The position numbers and the translations under genes were made by a program. This document shows, piece by piece, positions 43,978 through 53,478 of a stretch of DNA of 64,000 bases. Under the pieces are notes generated by a model, which did not search any database, was not told where the DNA came from, and saw nothing but the letters and a program-made list of their open reading frames with translations. The DNA comes from Bacillota bacterium (GTDB lineage: Bacteria; Bacillota; UBA4882; UBA8346): assembly GCA_023429995.1 (NCBI GenBank), contig JAEZCE010000041.1:1-64000 (forward strand), given 5' to 3'. Position 1 is the first letter of the stretch. Every line of letters begins with the position of its first letter.

Positions 43978-44012
43978 CCCGTCATTGACACCATCGTTGA
44001 CGGGTTTTTTGT
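43978..44012. terminator. Terminator between veg and splB
   Basis: CCCGTCA (43978-43984) pairs with TGACGGG (43998-44004), followed by TTTTTT. It lies between convergent genes. Confidence 0.75.
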
Positions 44013-44013
44013 T

Positions 44014-45036
44014 TCAGGTGAAATATTCGATGGGGGACGCAGGAAAGAAACGTTCCAGTAGAGTAATTATATTTTGTTTGAGTCGAAGATACGCTTCCTC
44101 CGGATAAATATATTTGACCAGGCCGAAACGTCCGAACTTCCTGCGTCTTAATGATTCATTCAAATCCAAAGCAGTATTTGGGAAACGCTCCAAAATTATT
44201 TTTTTGGCGCTGTTTGTAAAACGGTGAGTGATTAATTCGAAAGTTAAATCCGTCGGGATGTCTTTGAGAGAATGAGCAAGCTGGCGGAAAAGATCGGCGT
44301 ATCCCTCTTCGTAACCGGGGTAAATGAATAAAGGAGCAATAATAAATCCCAGGGGATAACCGGCTTCGGCGATTTTATTGGCGGCCGTAATCCGTTCCCG
44401 AAGGGAAGCGGTATGATGTTCAAACTTTTGAATCATTTCAGCGCTGTTGAGGCTAAAACGAAAACGGGTATGTCCCCCGTGATTAAGTTGTAATAAAGAG
44501 TCTACATTGGTGAATTTGGTAACTGTACGCAATCTGGCATATTTTAAATTCCCGAAAAGTTCGATGGATTTAGCCAAGGAGCCGGTGAGATGTTCAACCG
44601 CTAAAGGATCGGAAGTGCTTGCCGCTTCAAATATAGTTATATTCGGGGCATTTTGTTCGGAGATTTCTTTGATTTTGGAAAAGATTTCTTTGATATTAAC
44701 GTATACTTTAATGTATGGTTTTTTACCCATATGGGTCTGTAAATAACAGTATTGACATTTGCCGGGGCATCCGCTGACCATTGAAAATTCAAAGTCTGCT
44801 GAAGGCTTACAGGAATCAAAACGGATATCTTTTTTAACCCCCACGACTAATGTTTGTTTTCCTTCCGAAAAACTCTGCTGGGGATTACTTCCGGGTATCC
44901 CCGTTATACGGTTATTGGAAGCGAGCATGTGGATTTCGGCGTCTGTTCCGGCTAGACGGTTTAAAATGTCATTTCCCATTGGATAGTTCAATGCGGCTGC
45001 TTCAAAGTAAACTCGTTTGGGTTGGAATAATTTCAT
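44014..45036 (-). CDS. splB: Spore photoproduct lyase
   Basis: A 340-residue radical SAM protein of the SPL family that reverses the thymine dimer formed in spores. The cluster motif is CPGKCQYCYLQ near residue 90, preceded by DFEFSMVSG. Further typical parts are FEAASTSDPLAVEHLTGSL, RFRFSLNSAEMIQKFEHHT, GFIIAPLFIYPGYEEGYADL and FELITHRF. Spacing fits the family. It stands alone, divergent from dapL. A SigG-type promoter would be expected, but none is convincing. Confidence 0.9.
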   Translation of the reverse strand: MKLFQPKRVYFEAAALNYPMGNDILNRLAGTDAEIHMLASNNRITGIPGSNPQQSFSEGKQTLVVGVKKDIRFDSCKPSADFEFSMVSGCPGKCQYCYLQTHMGKKPYIKVYVNIKEIFSKIKEISEQNAPNITIFEAASTSDPLAVEHLTGSLAKSIELFGNLKYARLRTVTKFTNVDSLLQLNHGGHTRFRFSLNSAEMIQKFEHHTASLRERITAANKIAEAGYPLGFIIAPLFIYPGYEEGYADLFRQLAHSLKDIPTDLTFELITHRFTNSAKKIILERFPNTALDLNESLRRRKFGRFGLVKYIYPEEAYLRLKQNIITLLERFFPASPIEYFT

Positions 45037-45124
45037 GGTTTTTCACCTTTAAAAATGATTTTATACGTTTATTATTGCTATGATGTTATTGTTTGAAAAA
45101 TCTCCAGAAAATATCATTGATTTT

Positions 45125-45144
45125 TCCGAAAAAATTTTTTCGGA
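45125..45144. promoter_or_regulatory. Perfect 20-bp palindrome in the splB-dapL region
   Basis: TCCGAAAAAATTTTTTCGGA is fully self-complementary and lies between divergent genes, 44 bases before the dapL start. It may be an operator or a structural AT-tract. A GGGGAGAGG followed by ATG at 45169 opens an 11-codon reading frame out of phase with dapL. Confidence 0.5.
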
Positions 45145-45187
45145 ATGTAAAATGCTGGGGAGAGGATAATGAAACTTGGGAAAAGAA

Positions 45188-46417
45188 ATGGATCTCATCA
45201 GTGATAAAATTGCAGAACGTTTAGGGGGACGGGATTTCGGTAAAGCAACCAAGATTTATAAATTTGTCAAGATCAAACAAGCAAAAGAAGAAGCAAAAAT
45301 TAACCATCCAGAAAGGCCTTTGATTGATATGGGGGTTGGAGAACCGGATAAACCCGCGGATTCTTCAATTGTTGAGGTATTATGCAAAGAAGCGGGAAAA
45401 CCCGAAAATCGATGGTACTCCGACAATGGAATTTATGAATTTCAAGAGGCTGCCGTTGAATATTTAAATAAGGTTTATCATTTAAAAGATCTTAATGCGG
45501 ATAATGTTATTCACGGTATAGGTTCTAAATCGATATTAGCAATGTTGCCGCTTTGTTTTATCAATCCGGGGGATGTTATTTTGGCGACGAGTCCGGGTTA
45601 TCCAATCCCTGCCACATATACGCAGTATCTCCAAGGTCAGGTTTATAGTCTTCCTTTGCGAAAAGATAATTGTTTTTATCCCGATTTTTCTGAAATTCCC
45701 CAACCTATTAAAAATAGGGCTAAATTACTTTATTTGAATTATCCAAACAATCCAACGGGTCAAGTGGGTACTGCAGAATTTTTTAAAAACGTAATCAAAT
45801 TCGCCTTTGAGAATAATGTTTTTGTGGTTATGGATGCTGCATACGCCGCGCTTACCTTTGATGGTAAACCGCCTTTAAGTTTTTTGTCGATAGAAGGAGC
45901 TATGGAAATAGGAGTGGAGGTTCATTCGCTTTCCAAGGCTTTTAATATGACCGGCTGGCGTTTGGCATTTGTCGTCGGTAACCCTAAAATCATAAAAGCC
46001 TATGGTATGGTGAAAGATAATACTGATTCCGGTCAGTTCAGGGCGATTCAAAAAGCCGGTATTTATGCATTGCAGCATCCGGAACTCACTAAAATCAATT
46101 CTGAGCGATATTCAAGAAGATTCGATTTATTGGTACCGGTTTTGCGGGAGCTTGGATTTGATGCGCAAAAACCAAAGGGATCGTTCTATTGTTATGTACC
46201 GGCCCCGAAAGGGACAAAGTCCGGTTTGAAATTTAAAAATGCAGAGGAAGTATCGGAATTTTTAATTAGGGAAGCTTCGATTTCAACAGTTCCGTGGGAT
46301 GATGCCGGCCCATATTTGCGGTTTTCGGTGACATTTGAAGCCAATGATTTTGAAGCCGAAAAAAGAATAGTGGCCGAAATGAAAGAGAGATTAACCGGAC
46401 TTGAATTAATATTTTAA
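45188..46417 (+). CDS. dapL: LL-diaminopimelate aminotransferase
   Basis: A class I/II PLP aminotransferase of about 409 residues. LIDMGVGEPDKPAD, YSDNGIYEFQEAAVEY, GSKSILAMLPLCFINPGDV, NYPNNPTGQ, VMDAAYAALTFDG and the PLP Lys in HSLSKAFNMTGWRLAFVVG are typical of DapL. It converts tetrahydrodipicolinate directly to LL-diaminopimelate for lysine and cell wall. ATG 45188 is used; TTG 45176 is the alternative. Confidence 0.9.
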   Translation: MDLISDKIAERLGGRDFGKATKIYKFVKIKQAKEEAKINHPERPLIDMGVGEPDKPADSSIVEVLCKEAGKPENRWYSDNGIYEFQEAAVEYLNKVYHLKDLNADNVIHGIGSKSILAMLPLCFINPGDVILATSPGYPIPATYTQYLQGQVYSLPLRKDNCFYPDFSEIPQPIKNRAKLLYLNYPNNPTGQVGTAEFFKNVIKFAFENNVFVVMDAAYAALTFDGKPPLSFLSIEGAMEIGVEVHSLSKAFNMTGWRLAFVVGNPKIIKAYGMVKDNTDSGQFRAIQKAGIYALQHPELTKINSERYSRRFDLLVPVLRELGFDAQKPKGSFYCYVPAPKGTKSGLKFKNAEEVSEFLIREASISTVPWDDAGPYLRFSVTFEANDFEAEKRIVAEMKERLTGLELIF

Positions 46418-46446
46418 ATCTAAAAAAATAGTTTCGGGGGAAAAAG

Positions 46447-47355
46447 ATGGTAGCGTGGCAGGAACAAGCGAATGTTGCCTTGGAAGGAATCAAAAAGCGT
46501 TTTCAGGTCCCTATGACGGAATTAACAACTTTTAAGATTGGCGGCCCACTTGATTTATTGGTTGAGCCCGAACAAGAAGAGGATATCCAAAAAATACTAA
46601 GTTTTTGCCGGATTGAGAAACTACCATGGATGATGATCGGACTAGGGTCTAATCTGCTGGTTAGAGATAAAGGAATCAGGGGCATTGGCATTAAACTTTC
46701 GGGGAAATTTAATTCTTTTGAAATTGGCGGCGAAACAGTTACAGCCGGTGCAGGAATGACTTTGGGAGATTTAGCGAAGGAGACGGCGCATCAAGGCCTT
46801 TCTGGACTCGAGTTTGCTTGTGGAATTCCTGGAACCGTTGGTGGGGGCGTGTATATGAATGCCGGTGCGTATGATGGAGAAATGGCGGGAGTTTTAAAGA
46901 GGGTTGAAGCTATCGATGAAATAAAGGGCCCTATTTGGTACGAACGAGCGGAACTGAACATGGGATATCGGAATAGCCGGTTTCAGAGTAGTGGGCAAAT
47001 CATTACCATGGTTCAGTTGGAACTAAAGAAGGGTGATAAGGAAGGCGCCGAAAGCAAAATAGCTCAATTAACTTGCGGCCGGGAAAGTAAACAACCGTTG
47101 GATATGCCAAGCGCGGGCAGTGTTTTTCGCCGTCCGGCAGGGCATTATGTGGGCCCTTTGATTGAACAATCGGGACTTAAGGGCTTTTCTATCGGTGGAG
47201 CCCAAATTTCAATGAAGCATGCCGGTTTTATCGTGAATCAGGGTGGGGCAACGGCAGGAGACGTGATTGGCTTAATTGAACATATCCAAACAAAAGTCAA
47301 AGAAAAATTCAATGTGGAATTAACCCCGGAAATTAGGATTGTGGGCGAAGAATAA
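46447..47355 (+). CDS. murB: UDP-N-acetylenolpyruvoylglucosamine reductase
   Basis: A 302-residue FAD enzyme (type II MurB) making UDP-MurNAc. FKIGGPLDLLVEP, MMIGLGSNLLVRDKGIRG, the FAD motif ACGIPGTVGGGVYMNAGAYDG and the active-site end SAGSVFRRPAGHYVGPLIE with QISMKHAGFIVN are complete. It is 30 bases after dapL, so wall precursor genes share a transcript. Confidence 0.96.
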   Translation: MVAWQEQANVALEGIKKRFQVPMTELTTFKIGGPLDLLVEPEQEEDIQKILSFCRIEKLPWMMIGLGSNLLVRDKGIRGIGIKLSGKFNSFEIGGETVTAGAGMTLGDLAKETAHQGLSGLEFACGIPGTVGGGVYMNAGAYDGEMAGVLKRVEAIDEIKGPIWYERAELNMGYRNSRFQSSGQIITMVQLELKKGDKEGAESKIAQLTCGRESKQPLDMPSAGSVFRRPAGHYVGPLIEQSGLKGFSIGGAQISMKHAGFIVNQGGATAGDVIGLIEHIQTKVKEKFNVELTPEIRIVGEE

Positions 47356-47473
47356 AGCTTGCGCGACATGAGATTTTAATCCTTTTTCCTGTTTATTCAT
47401 AGTTTCTTTCGCAGGAACTGCTTGCTTCACGTCGAAATACCAATAAATAATAAATGGATGGGAAGGTTCGCAA

Positions 47474-48526
47474 ATGCGGCGTTTAAACCGTTGGGCATTG
47501 GGATTTGTCATAATTTTTTTGATTGGGAGTGGAATGATCCTGGCCGATGGAGACGGCGAATCATCATCACAACCAGTATATTCAGTTCCGCCCCTGGTTT
47601 CTAATTTGCCGGGGACTGAAATTCAGTTACTCCCGAAAAATTATGATATATGGTCTTGCGATTGGTCGCCGGATAGTAAGGCCTTGGTATTTGCCGGGAA
47701 GATGCAAGGTGAAGATAGTACGAAAATGCGTATCTGGTATTGGGCTTTAGATCCGGTTGCCGATCCGGCGCCTTTGACAAATACCGACCAGATGATTGAC
47801 TTTTCTCCCCGATGGTCGCCGGACGGAACTAAAATAGTCATGTCAAGGCGAATCTTTCCGGTTAAGTCGGGTAGCGCGAACATTAGTTCTTCCATTTGGC
47901 TTAAGGAGTTTCCCAGCGGTGCCGGCAAACAATTAAGCATAGGTACGGAAGACAGGGATCCATTTTGGTCTCCCGATGGAACCCAAATCGTTTTTAGCAG
48001 GGGAAAAGGTCCCTATAGCGGACAATTATATATTTTGAATGTAAAAGATAATTCTATTAAGTTTTTGGCTGGGGATGAAGGCGAACTTCTAATGTCACCC
48101 TGCTGGGGTAAAGATGGTAACATTTACTATACTCGTCTAACTCCCAGCCCTAAAACGGTGACAGTTTCGGGACAGAACTATCAGGTAATGGATTTTGGGA
48201 AAGGCGGTATTTGGTCAATAAATCCTATTACCAATACAGCCCGTGCAATGATTAACGATGAATATGACAACCGATTACCTTCGCTTTCTCCAGACGGTTC
48301 AAAATTGGCCTTTGTTTCGAACCGGATTCCAACGAAAGATGGAAATGGAAAGTTTGACCGGGGCAGTTTGTTTATTAAGAAATTGCGTACTAACGAGATT
48401 TATTATATTACGAATAAAGTAGGTCTTAACGGCGGTTCCCTTAGTTGGAGCCCTGATGGTAAGAAATTGGCATTTTTTACTTTCCGCAGCATTCGTCCGG
48501 CAATTTGGGTTATCAATATCCCGTAA
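47474..48526 (+). CDS. TolB-like beta-propeller, exported
   Basis: A 350-residue exported protein: a signal peptide of about 25 residues, then repeated WD40/PD40-like blades. Blade turns read CDWSPDSKALVFAG, PRWSPDGTKIVMSR, PFWSPDGTQIVFSRG, PSLSPDGSKLAFVSN and LSWSPDGKKLAFFT. It resembles TolB-type propellers but has no TolB N-domain. A binding role on the cell surface is likely; partner unknown. The GGAAGG site precedes the ATG. Confidence 0.82.
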   Translation: MRRLNRWALGFVIIFLIGSGMILADGDGESSSQPVYSVPPLVSNLPGTEIQLLPKNYDIWSCDWSPDSKALVFAGKMQGEDSTKMRIWYWALDPVADPAPLTNTDQMIDFSPRWSPDGTKIVMSRRIFPVKSGSANISSSIWLKEFPSGAGKQLSIGTEDRDPFWSPDGTQIVFSRGKGPYSGQLYILNVKDNSIKFLAGDEGELLMSPCWGKDGNIYYTRLTPSPKTVTVSGQNYQVMDFGKGGIWSINPITNTARAMINDEYDNRLPSLSPDGSKLAFVSNRIPTKDGNGKFDRGSLFIKKLRTNEIYYITNKVGLNGGSLSWSPDGKKLAFFTFRSIRPAIWVINIP

Positions 48527-48889
48527 CTTATTGATGAGGGAAATTTTTGCAGATTCTATAAAATAGAAAATTCGAATAAACCGGCATCTACTCGGGGCCG
48601 GGTTTTGCTTTTCTTTAAGAAGTCTCGACTTAGGTGTTTTTGTCCTTTATAGAATACCCGAATCATAGAAGGTAAAACTAATTTGAGGATTTGGACGTCG
48701 CCAAGAGAAAACTGCATTTAGAAGGAAAAATTTCTTTTTTTGGCGAACTAAGAAGCCTGCATTGAATTTAAGTCGCAAGTTATATTGGTTTGATTAAAAA
48801 ACTATAGCAGCGAACCGTTAAGGCGCCATTCCATTTTTAACAGGGTCATTCGCATTTCGTGAGTTGGAATCTATTTTGAGGTGAAGGTC
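48527..48889 (+). other. Intergenic region before the GntR gene
   Basis: A hairpin AAACCGGC/GCCGGGTTT (48578-48605) with one bulge and a T-rich tail closes the propeller gene. The remaining 280 bases hold no convincing gene or repeat; I could not identify a promoter with confidence. Confidence 0.5.
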
Positions 48890-49570
48890 TTGTTTCAACC
48901 GATACAATCCAGTACTGTCGTACAGCAGATTATTGATAAAATAACCCAATCTTTGATCAATGGGGAATTGAAACCGGGCGATCGCTTACCGCCCGAGCCG
49001 GAGTTGGCTATACAGCTTGGAGTAAGCAGGACATCGCTTCGGGAAGCGTTAAAAACTCTAGGCGGTTTGGGAGTCCTGGTGGCCCGAAAACGAGGGGGCA
49101 CTTTTATAGCTACTTCCAGTTCGCAATCGATGATAGAGCCTTTGATCTTTAATTTGATTATTGAAAAAGGTTCTAAGGAAGATCTCTTTGAATTGAGAGT
49201 GCTGCTTGAAGTTGATGCGATTGAATTGGTGATTTTAAAAGCTACGGATGGAGATTTGGAGCAACTAGCTGGAGAACTTACCAAATTTGAAAAAACAATT
49301 CCTACGAATAATTGGGACTTATTATCGGAATTAGATCTACAATTTCATTTAAAGTTGTTACAGATAACCAAAAATTCCTCGTTTGTTAGGATTAGTCAGG
49401 TAGTGATGCAGCTTTTTGCGACTCCAATTAAAAAGACACTCCATGTGATTGGGCCTGAGCATGTTTTAGCCAATCACAGGGCGCTTTTTCAGGCCATCGT
49501 TGAACGGGATTTATTAAAAGCAAAAGAGCATGTCATCAAGGCATTTGAAAATTCAAAGCAGTTTTTATAG
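48890..49570 (+). CDS. GntR-family (FadR subfamily) regulator
   Basis: A regulator of about 226 residues. The winged helix is at about 12-75: IIDKITQSLINGELKPGDRL and LGVSRTSLREALKTLGGLG. An FCD domain follows (ELRVLLEVDAIELV, DLQFHLKLLQITKN, HRALFQAIVERDLLKAKEHV) with His residues for a metal-bound carboxylate ligand. TTG 48890 has GAGGTGA upstream. It is convergent with a DUF4015 gene and its target is not evident. Confidence 0.88.
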   Translation: MFQPIQSSTVVQQIIDKITQSLINGELKPGDRLPPEPELAIQLGVSRTSLREALKTLGGLGVLVARKRGGTFIATSSSQSMIEPLIFNLIIEKGSKEDLFELRVLLEVDAIELVILKATDGDLEQLAGELTKFEKTIPTNNWDLLSELDLQFHLKLLQITKNSSFVRISQVVMQLFATPIKKTLHVIGPEHVLANHRALFQAIVERDLLKAKEHVIKAFENSKQFL

Positions 49571-49573
49571 AAC

Positions 49574-50740
49574 TTAGTCGATATATTTTGATCGATCATA
49601 GCGACAACTGGGATTCCAAAAGATCCATTCTTGTACGCCCGCATCTTTCACTGCCTGGATTTGCTTTTGTATTTCATTTCGGCCGTAATGGTACCCTAGA
49701 CTGAAATCTTGCAACCAGGGCCGAAGTTGAGGTGCCTGGCTGCCAAGGCCAAGCTTATCTAGCCTTTTTTTCGCATCGCTCACCCCACGAAATACAGTCA
49801 GATACGGGTTGGAATTGGGATTTTTCAGACCAAAGGTTCCTAATGCATAATGAGATGGATAAACCATAGGGCAAATAACATCAACACTTGAGGCGATTTT
49901 TTCAAAATTTTGACCGATGCCAAGATCATCTGGGGCTGAAGTTGTAAGTCCGAAAATATCCGCCGAAATAGGAATTTGATAATTTTTTAATTGGGTTTTT
50001 GAATATTTCAGAAACTCTTCAATTACATCCTGGCGTAATTGTTGGGTGCTGTATGGATATACGCAACGTTTTAAATCTCCGTCGCTGGTAAAACGGACAT
50101 AATCGAATTGAATTTCTTGAAATCCCAAGCCGATGGCTTCTTTTGCAACGTCGATAATATAATCCCAGTATAAACGATTATTTGGGTCGATCCAATTGAG
50201 GCCTTTATGGTCATGCCAGAGTCCGCCGTTAATATCGTTTACTGCCCATTCCGGCTTTTTTCGGGCCAGGAAAGGGTCTTTAAAAACAACGATGCGGGCT
50301 ATGGGATATATGTTATGTTCCCGGAGAGTTTGTATCATTTTTTGCGGGTTGGTAATTTTATTTTGGGATGCTTCATTTTCAACGGCTAAAGTAACCTTTG
50401 ACTTATAACTGATGGTTCCGGTATCATCCTTAACATCAATAACGAGCGCGTTCAGTTCCGTAGTATCAATGAAATCGACCAATTTGGGGAACCATTTGGA
50501 AGAGCCGGCCATCCAACCCGTGGCATAAATGCCCTTTACAACCTGAGGTTTTTCCCATTGAACGGTCTTAACTTCTTTTAAACGGGGCTCTTCGGCAACT
50601 TTTACAGGTGATAAATGAACCATGGGAATGGCGCTGGAAGACGGTTTTACTCTTTCCGGGAAAGCAGCCGCATTCATAGCTAAGAAAATAACAGGGATTA
50701 TGGGGAGTAAACAATAGAATTTCCGTAGGGGATCCCGCAT
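49574..50740 (-). CDS. DUF4015 putative glycoside hydrolase (2)
   Basis: A 388-residue exported protein, paralogue of the 31.6 kb gene, with the same barrel motifs: GIYATGWMAG, VIDVKDDTGTISYKS, YPIARIVVFKDPFLA, HKGLNWIDPNN, IQFDYVRFTSDGDL, DIFGLTTSAPDD, CPMVYPSHYALG and LRPWLQDFSLGYHYG. A signal-like helix occupies about 8-26. The N-terminal linker differs from its paralogue. Substrate unknown; envelope polysaccharide is a reasonable guess. Confidence 0.88.
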   Translation of the reverse strand: MRDPLRKFYCLLPIIPVIFLAMNAAAFPERVKPSSSAIPMVHLSPVKVAEEPRLKEVKTVQWEKPQVVKGIYATGWMAGSSKWFPKLVDFIDTTELNALVIDVKDDTGTISYKSKVTLAVENEASQNKITNPQKMIQTLREHNIYPIARIVVFKDPFLARKKPEWAVNDINGGLWHDHKGLNWIDPNNRLYWDYIIDVAKEAIGLGFQEIQFDYVRFTSDGDLKRCVYPYSTQQLRQDVIEEFLKYSKTQLKNYQIPISADIFGLTTSAPDDLGIGQNFEKIASSVDVICPMVYPSHYALGTFGLKNPNSNPYLTVFRGVSDAKKRLDKLGLGSQAPQLRPWLQDFSLGYHYGRNEIQKQIQAVKDAGVQEWIFWNPSCRYDRSKYID

Positions 50741-50928
50741 GGCATTTACCTCTCGTTTTTAGAATGATAGAGCGTCGCGCAAATTAAGAACATTGAAATA
50801 GATGAAAGATCTATTTTATTAAAACTTCTCTGCCGTCATCATGGTCACCGATAAGATGATTTCGCTTGGAAAAAGCTTATACCTTTGTAAACCTAAAGGT
50901 AAATGCAGGTTTGATAGGGGATGTTGAA

Positions 50929-51411
50929 ATGAAAGCGGTTATGGTGAGCGATAGCCATGGATGTTTTGGAGTCCTGCAAAAAATTGTGGCGAGGGAAACC
51001 CCGTTTGATTTATTAATCCATTTAGGAGATGGAATAGAAGAAATACTTCGTCTTAAATTGACGAAAGACTTTAATCTGGATGCGGTTGCCGGAAATAATG
51101 ATCCGCGAGATTACTTTCCGGACCATTTAACGATGAAGCTGGGGCCTTATCGTTGCTTCATGACACATGGTCAACTGTATTCGGTCAATGACAATTTTGA
51201 CCAATTGGTTGCAGCCGCTAAAAGAGAGAAAGCAACCATAGCCTTCTATGGACATACTCATGCCTATCATGATCAATTCTATCAAGGGGTAAGACTTATT
51301 AATCCCGGAACGATATGTTCTTATTTAAACCACTGCCCAACATATATAACGATTGAAATAAAAAACCGGGAACTGGCAATTACGAAAATTGATTTAAAAA
51401 ATATTGACTAA
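50929..51411 (+). CDS. YfcE/MJ0936-family phosphodiesterase
   Basis: A 160-residue calcineurin-like phosphoesterase: VMVSDSHGCFG, LLIHLGDGIEE, DAVAGNNDPRD, CFMTHGQLYSVND and ATIAFYGHTHAYHD give the dinuclear metal site. Substrates in this group are small phosphodiesters. ATG 50929 has AGGGGATG upstream; an upstream in-frame ATG at 50866 adds an unlikely extension. Its end overlaps the opposing DUF4363 gene by 18 bases. Confidence 0.9.
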   Translation: MKAVMVSDSHGCFGVLQKIVARETPFDLLIHLGDGIEEILRLKLTKDFNLDAVAGNNDPRDYFPDHLTMKLGPYRCFMTHGQLYSVNDNFDQLVAAAKREKATIAFYGHTHAYHDQFYQGVRLINPGTICSYLNHCPTYITIEIKNRELAITKIDLKNID

Positions 51412-51774
51412 GCTAAAACGTTCTCTTTCAGGGATATGTTGAATATAGTGTTTCAGACTACCCAGTTCCATTTGGGCTTCGGAGGAATTTTTGCTTTGGA
51501 CGGCTTTTTTCGTTCGGATCAGGGCTTCGTCGATTGAATCCATTTCCCGGTGAATAATCAACATAGCCCAAAAAGGTTTGGCTTTTTTCCATTGATTTTG
51601 AAAGGCAATTAGTTTTTTTGCAGCCGGTTTCCATTGTTGCTGCTCGATTAGAGCTTCTATGTTTTTGATTTCCCTGGTAAAATGTTGTGCGGTTTTTGCG
51701 AGTTGTTTTTGGGTATAGATGCCGAGACTGATAAAGAGGATTAGTCCAACCATTGCAATGACCCAAACTTTCAT
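51394..51774 (-). CDS. DUF4363 membrane-anchored protein
   Basis: A protein of about 126 residues with one N-terminal helix (KVWVIAMVGLILFISLGIYT) and an alpha-helical outer domain ending in HYIQHIPERERFSLVNIF, the DUF4363 pattern. It starts inside the stop of the DUF421 gene (ATGA), a pairing seen in Bacillota. The longer open frame to 51897 runs inside DUF421 and is rejected. Function unknown, perhaps a spore or stress membrane protein. Confidence 0.82.
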   Translation of the reverse strand: MKVWVIAMVGLILFISLGIYTQKQLAKTAQHFTREIKNIEALIEQQQWKPAAKKLIAFQNQWKKAKPFWAMLIIHREMDSIDEALIRTKKAVQSKNSSEAQMELGSLKHYIQHIPERERFSLVNIF

Positions 51775-52472
51775 GAGATTTTTCTTTTCCCAGTTTCTTT
51801 GGCCTGGACAAATAGTTTGCCGGTGGAATCTAAACTGGCGAAAAAAATCTGATTCCAATGGGAGAACCCAAATTGAGTTATTTGTTTTTGGAGCCATTCT
51901 TCAGATATTTTAGATTCCCGAAGCTGCTTATGCTGTAATTCGCCATCGATAATCAACGTCAAGGGGAGTCCTTCGTAAGGGGTTTCAATTTTCAAATCAT
52001 TAGCATTTACCGGCCTTTTTTGAGATTTAGGGATTACCGACAGTTTTCCGCTGGTTTCCAAAATTGCATATTCGACATCGGAAATATTGGGGATGTTTTT
52101 TAAACGGAGTTGTTCCAACAGGTCGCTGATGTTGTAACGGAGTTTTGTTAAATCTTTTTGCTGTATTTTTCCATTTTCAATGAGGATAGTCGGACCACCA
52201 CAAATAATACGCCGGGCCGTGGTGCTTTTTAGCGAGATTAACGACAATGTAATCTGGATGATTAAAAGAGTCAAAATCGGTATGATTCCGTTGATGAGAG
52301 GGATGTCGGTATCTTGCATCGGAACGGCGGCTAATTCCGAAATGAGGATTGTTATGACAAGCTCATAAGGCTGTAATTGCCCTATTTGGTGTTTCCCCAT
52401 AATTCGTATGATTAAAACCACCAATATATATAGAATTGCGGCTCGAACCGGAAGAGTCAACATTAAAAACAC
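51771..52472 (-). CDS. DUF421 (YetF-like) membrane protein
   Basis: A 233-residue protein with three N-terminal membrane helices (through about residue 85) and a soluble DUF421 domain. RIMGKHQIGQLQPYELVITIL and GGPTILIENGKI, NLRLKNIPNISDVEYAILETSGKLSV (in parts) are typical. YetF-like proteins are implicated in spore membranes. It forms an operon with the DUF4363 gene. Confidence 0.88.
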   Translation of the reverse strand: MFLMLTLPVRAAILYILVVLIIRIMGKHQIGQLQPYELVITILISELAAVPMQDTDIPLINGIIPILTLLIIQITLSLISLKSTTARRIICGGPTILIENGKIQQKDLTKLRYNISDLLEQLRLKNIPNISDVEYAILETSGKLSVIPKSQKRPVNANDLKIETPYEGLPLTLIIDGELQHKQLRESKISEEWLQKQITQFGFSHWNQIFFASLDSTGKLFVQAKETGKRKIS

Positions 52473-52722
52473 CTCAGAATCATTTTGTACGTTATCGAAA
52501 AGTTTATGCCATGGAAAGCAGACAAAAGGGTAGAAGAAAGTGGAACTTCTGGCAGGATTTCATAATCAAAAAAAGAAATTCCCAAATTGCAATCTATCGA
52601 TGAAGAAGGTTTTGCTGGTTTTGTATTGTCTAGGGTAATAGTGTGAAAGATAAATGATGATTTTATATTGAAGACGCTATGAAAATGAATAAAATTTAAT
52701 TGAAAATAGGGGAGGGTTACCA

Positions 52723-53289
52723 ATGAAAAAGATTGAAAAGACTGCTGCAACTATTTTAGCGCCGGTGCCGGCGGTGATGGTTAGTTGCGATGGGGTTGGA
52801 TTTCATAAAAATATTATTACCCTGGCTTGGGTTGGCACGGTTTGTTCCAATCCACCGATGATCAGCATTAGCATTAGGCCGGAACGTTACTCATACGCAA
52901 TCATTCGGGAAAGCAAAGAATTTATTGTCAACATGCCCGGTACTGAGTTACTGCGAGCAACGGACTTTTGCGGAACGGTATCCGGGAGGGATGTGGACAA
53001 ATTTAGCGAGGCGGGGTTGACAGCAGTCCCCGGCAAATTGGTGAAAGCGCCACTCATTGAAGAAGCTCCGGTTAATATGGAGTGCCGTGTAAAACAAATT
53101 ATTCCTCTGGGGTCCCACGATCTTTTTCTGGCTGAAATATTGTTGATTCATGTTGGGGAAGAATTTTTAAGCGAAAAGGGTCAACTGGATTTGGAGAAGA
53201 TGAAGGGCGTAGCTTATGGAAACGGCCATTATCATGAAATTGGTTCCAGTATAGGAACTTATGGATTTACGAGTCAAAAGGGTCATTAG
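52723..53289 (+). CDS. Flavin reductase-like / flavoredoxin
   Basis: A 188-residue FMN-binding split-barrel protein: APVPAVMVSCDG, NIITLAWVGTVCSNPPMISISI (in parts), RESKEFIVNMP and DKFSEAGLTAV. The family binds FMN and uses NAD(P)H or ferredoxin-type donors. GGGGAGGG precedes the start. It stands alone. Confidence 0.9.
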   Translation: MKKIEKTAATILAPVPAVMVSCDGVGFHKNIITLAWVGTVCSNPPMISISIRPERYSYAIIRESKEFIVNMPGTELLRATDFCGTVSGRDVDKFSEAGLTAVPGKLVKAPLIEEAPVNMECRVKQIIPLGSHDLFLAEILLIHVGEEFLSEKGQLDLEKMKGVAYGNGHYHEIGSSIGTYGFTSQKGH

Positions 53290-53478
53290 GAATCTTTTTG
53301 GGAAATTTTCGTTGATTATGTTAATGCTGGGGTTATAACTCCCGTCAAATAAATGGCTTGTTGACGAGGAGTTCTGTTTATCTGGGGCAAATATTTAAGT
53401 GTTAATCATTGAGTTGGAATGAAATTGATGATCCGATTTATGAAGGCTTCGAATTGATAGACGATAGGAAGTGATGAT

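Noticed and set aside
45037..45124. SigG-type promoter for splB
   Set aside because: A CATCATA match exists but no -35 at the right spacing.
51775..51897. N-terminal extension of the DUF4363 gene
   Set aside because: It lies entirely within DUF421 coding sequence; the ATGA-coupled start at 51774 gives a proper signal-anchor start.
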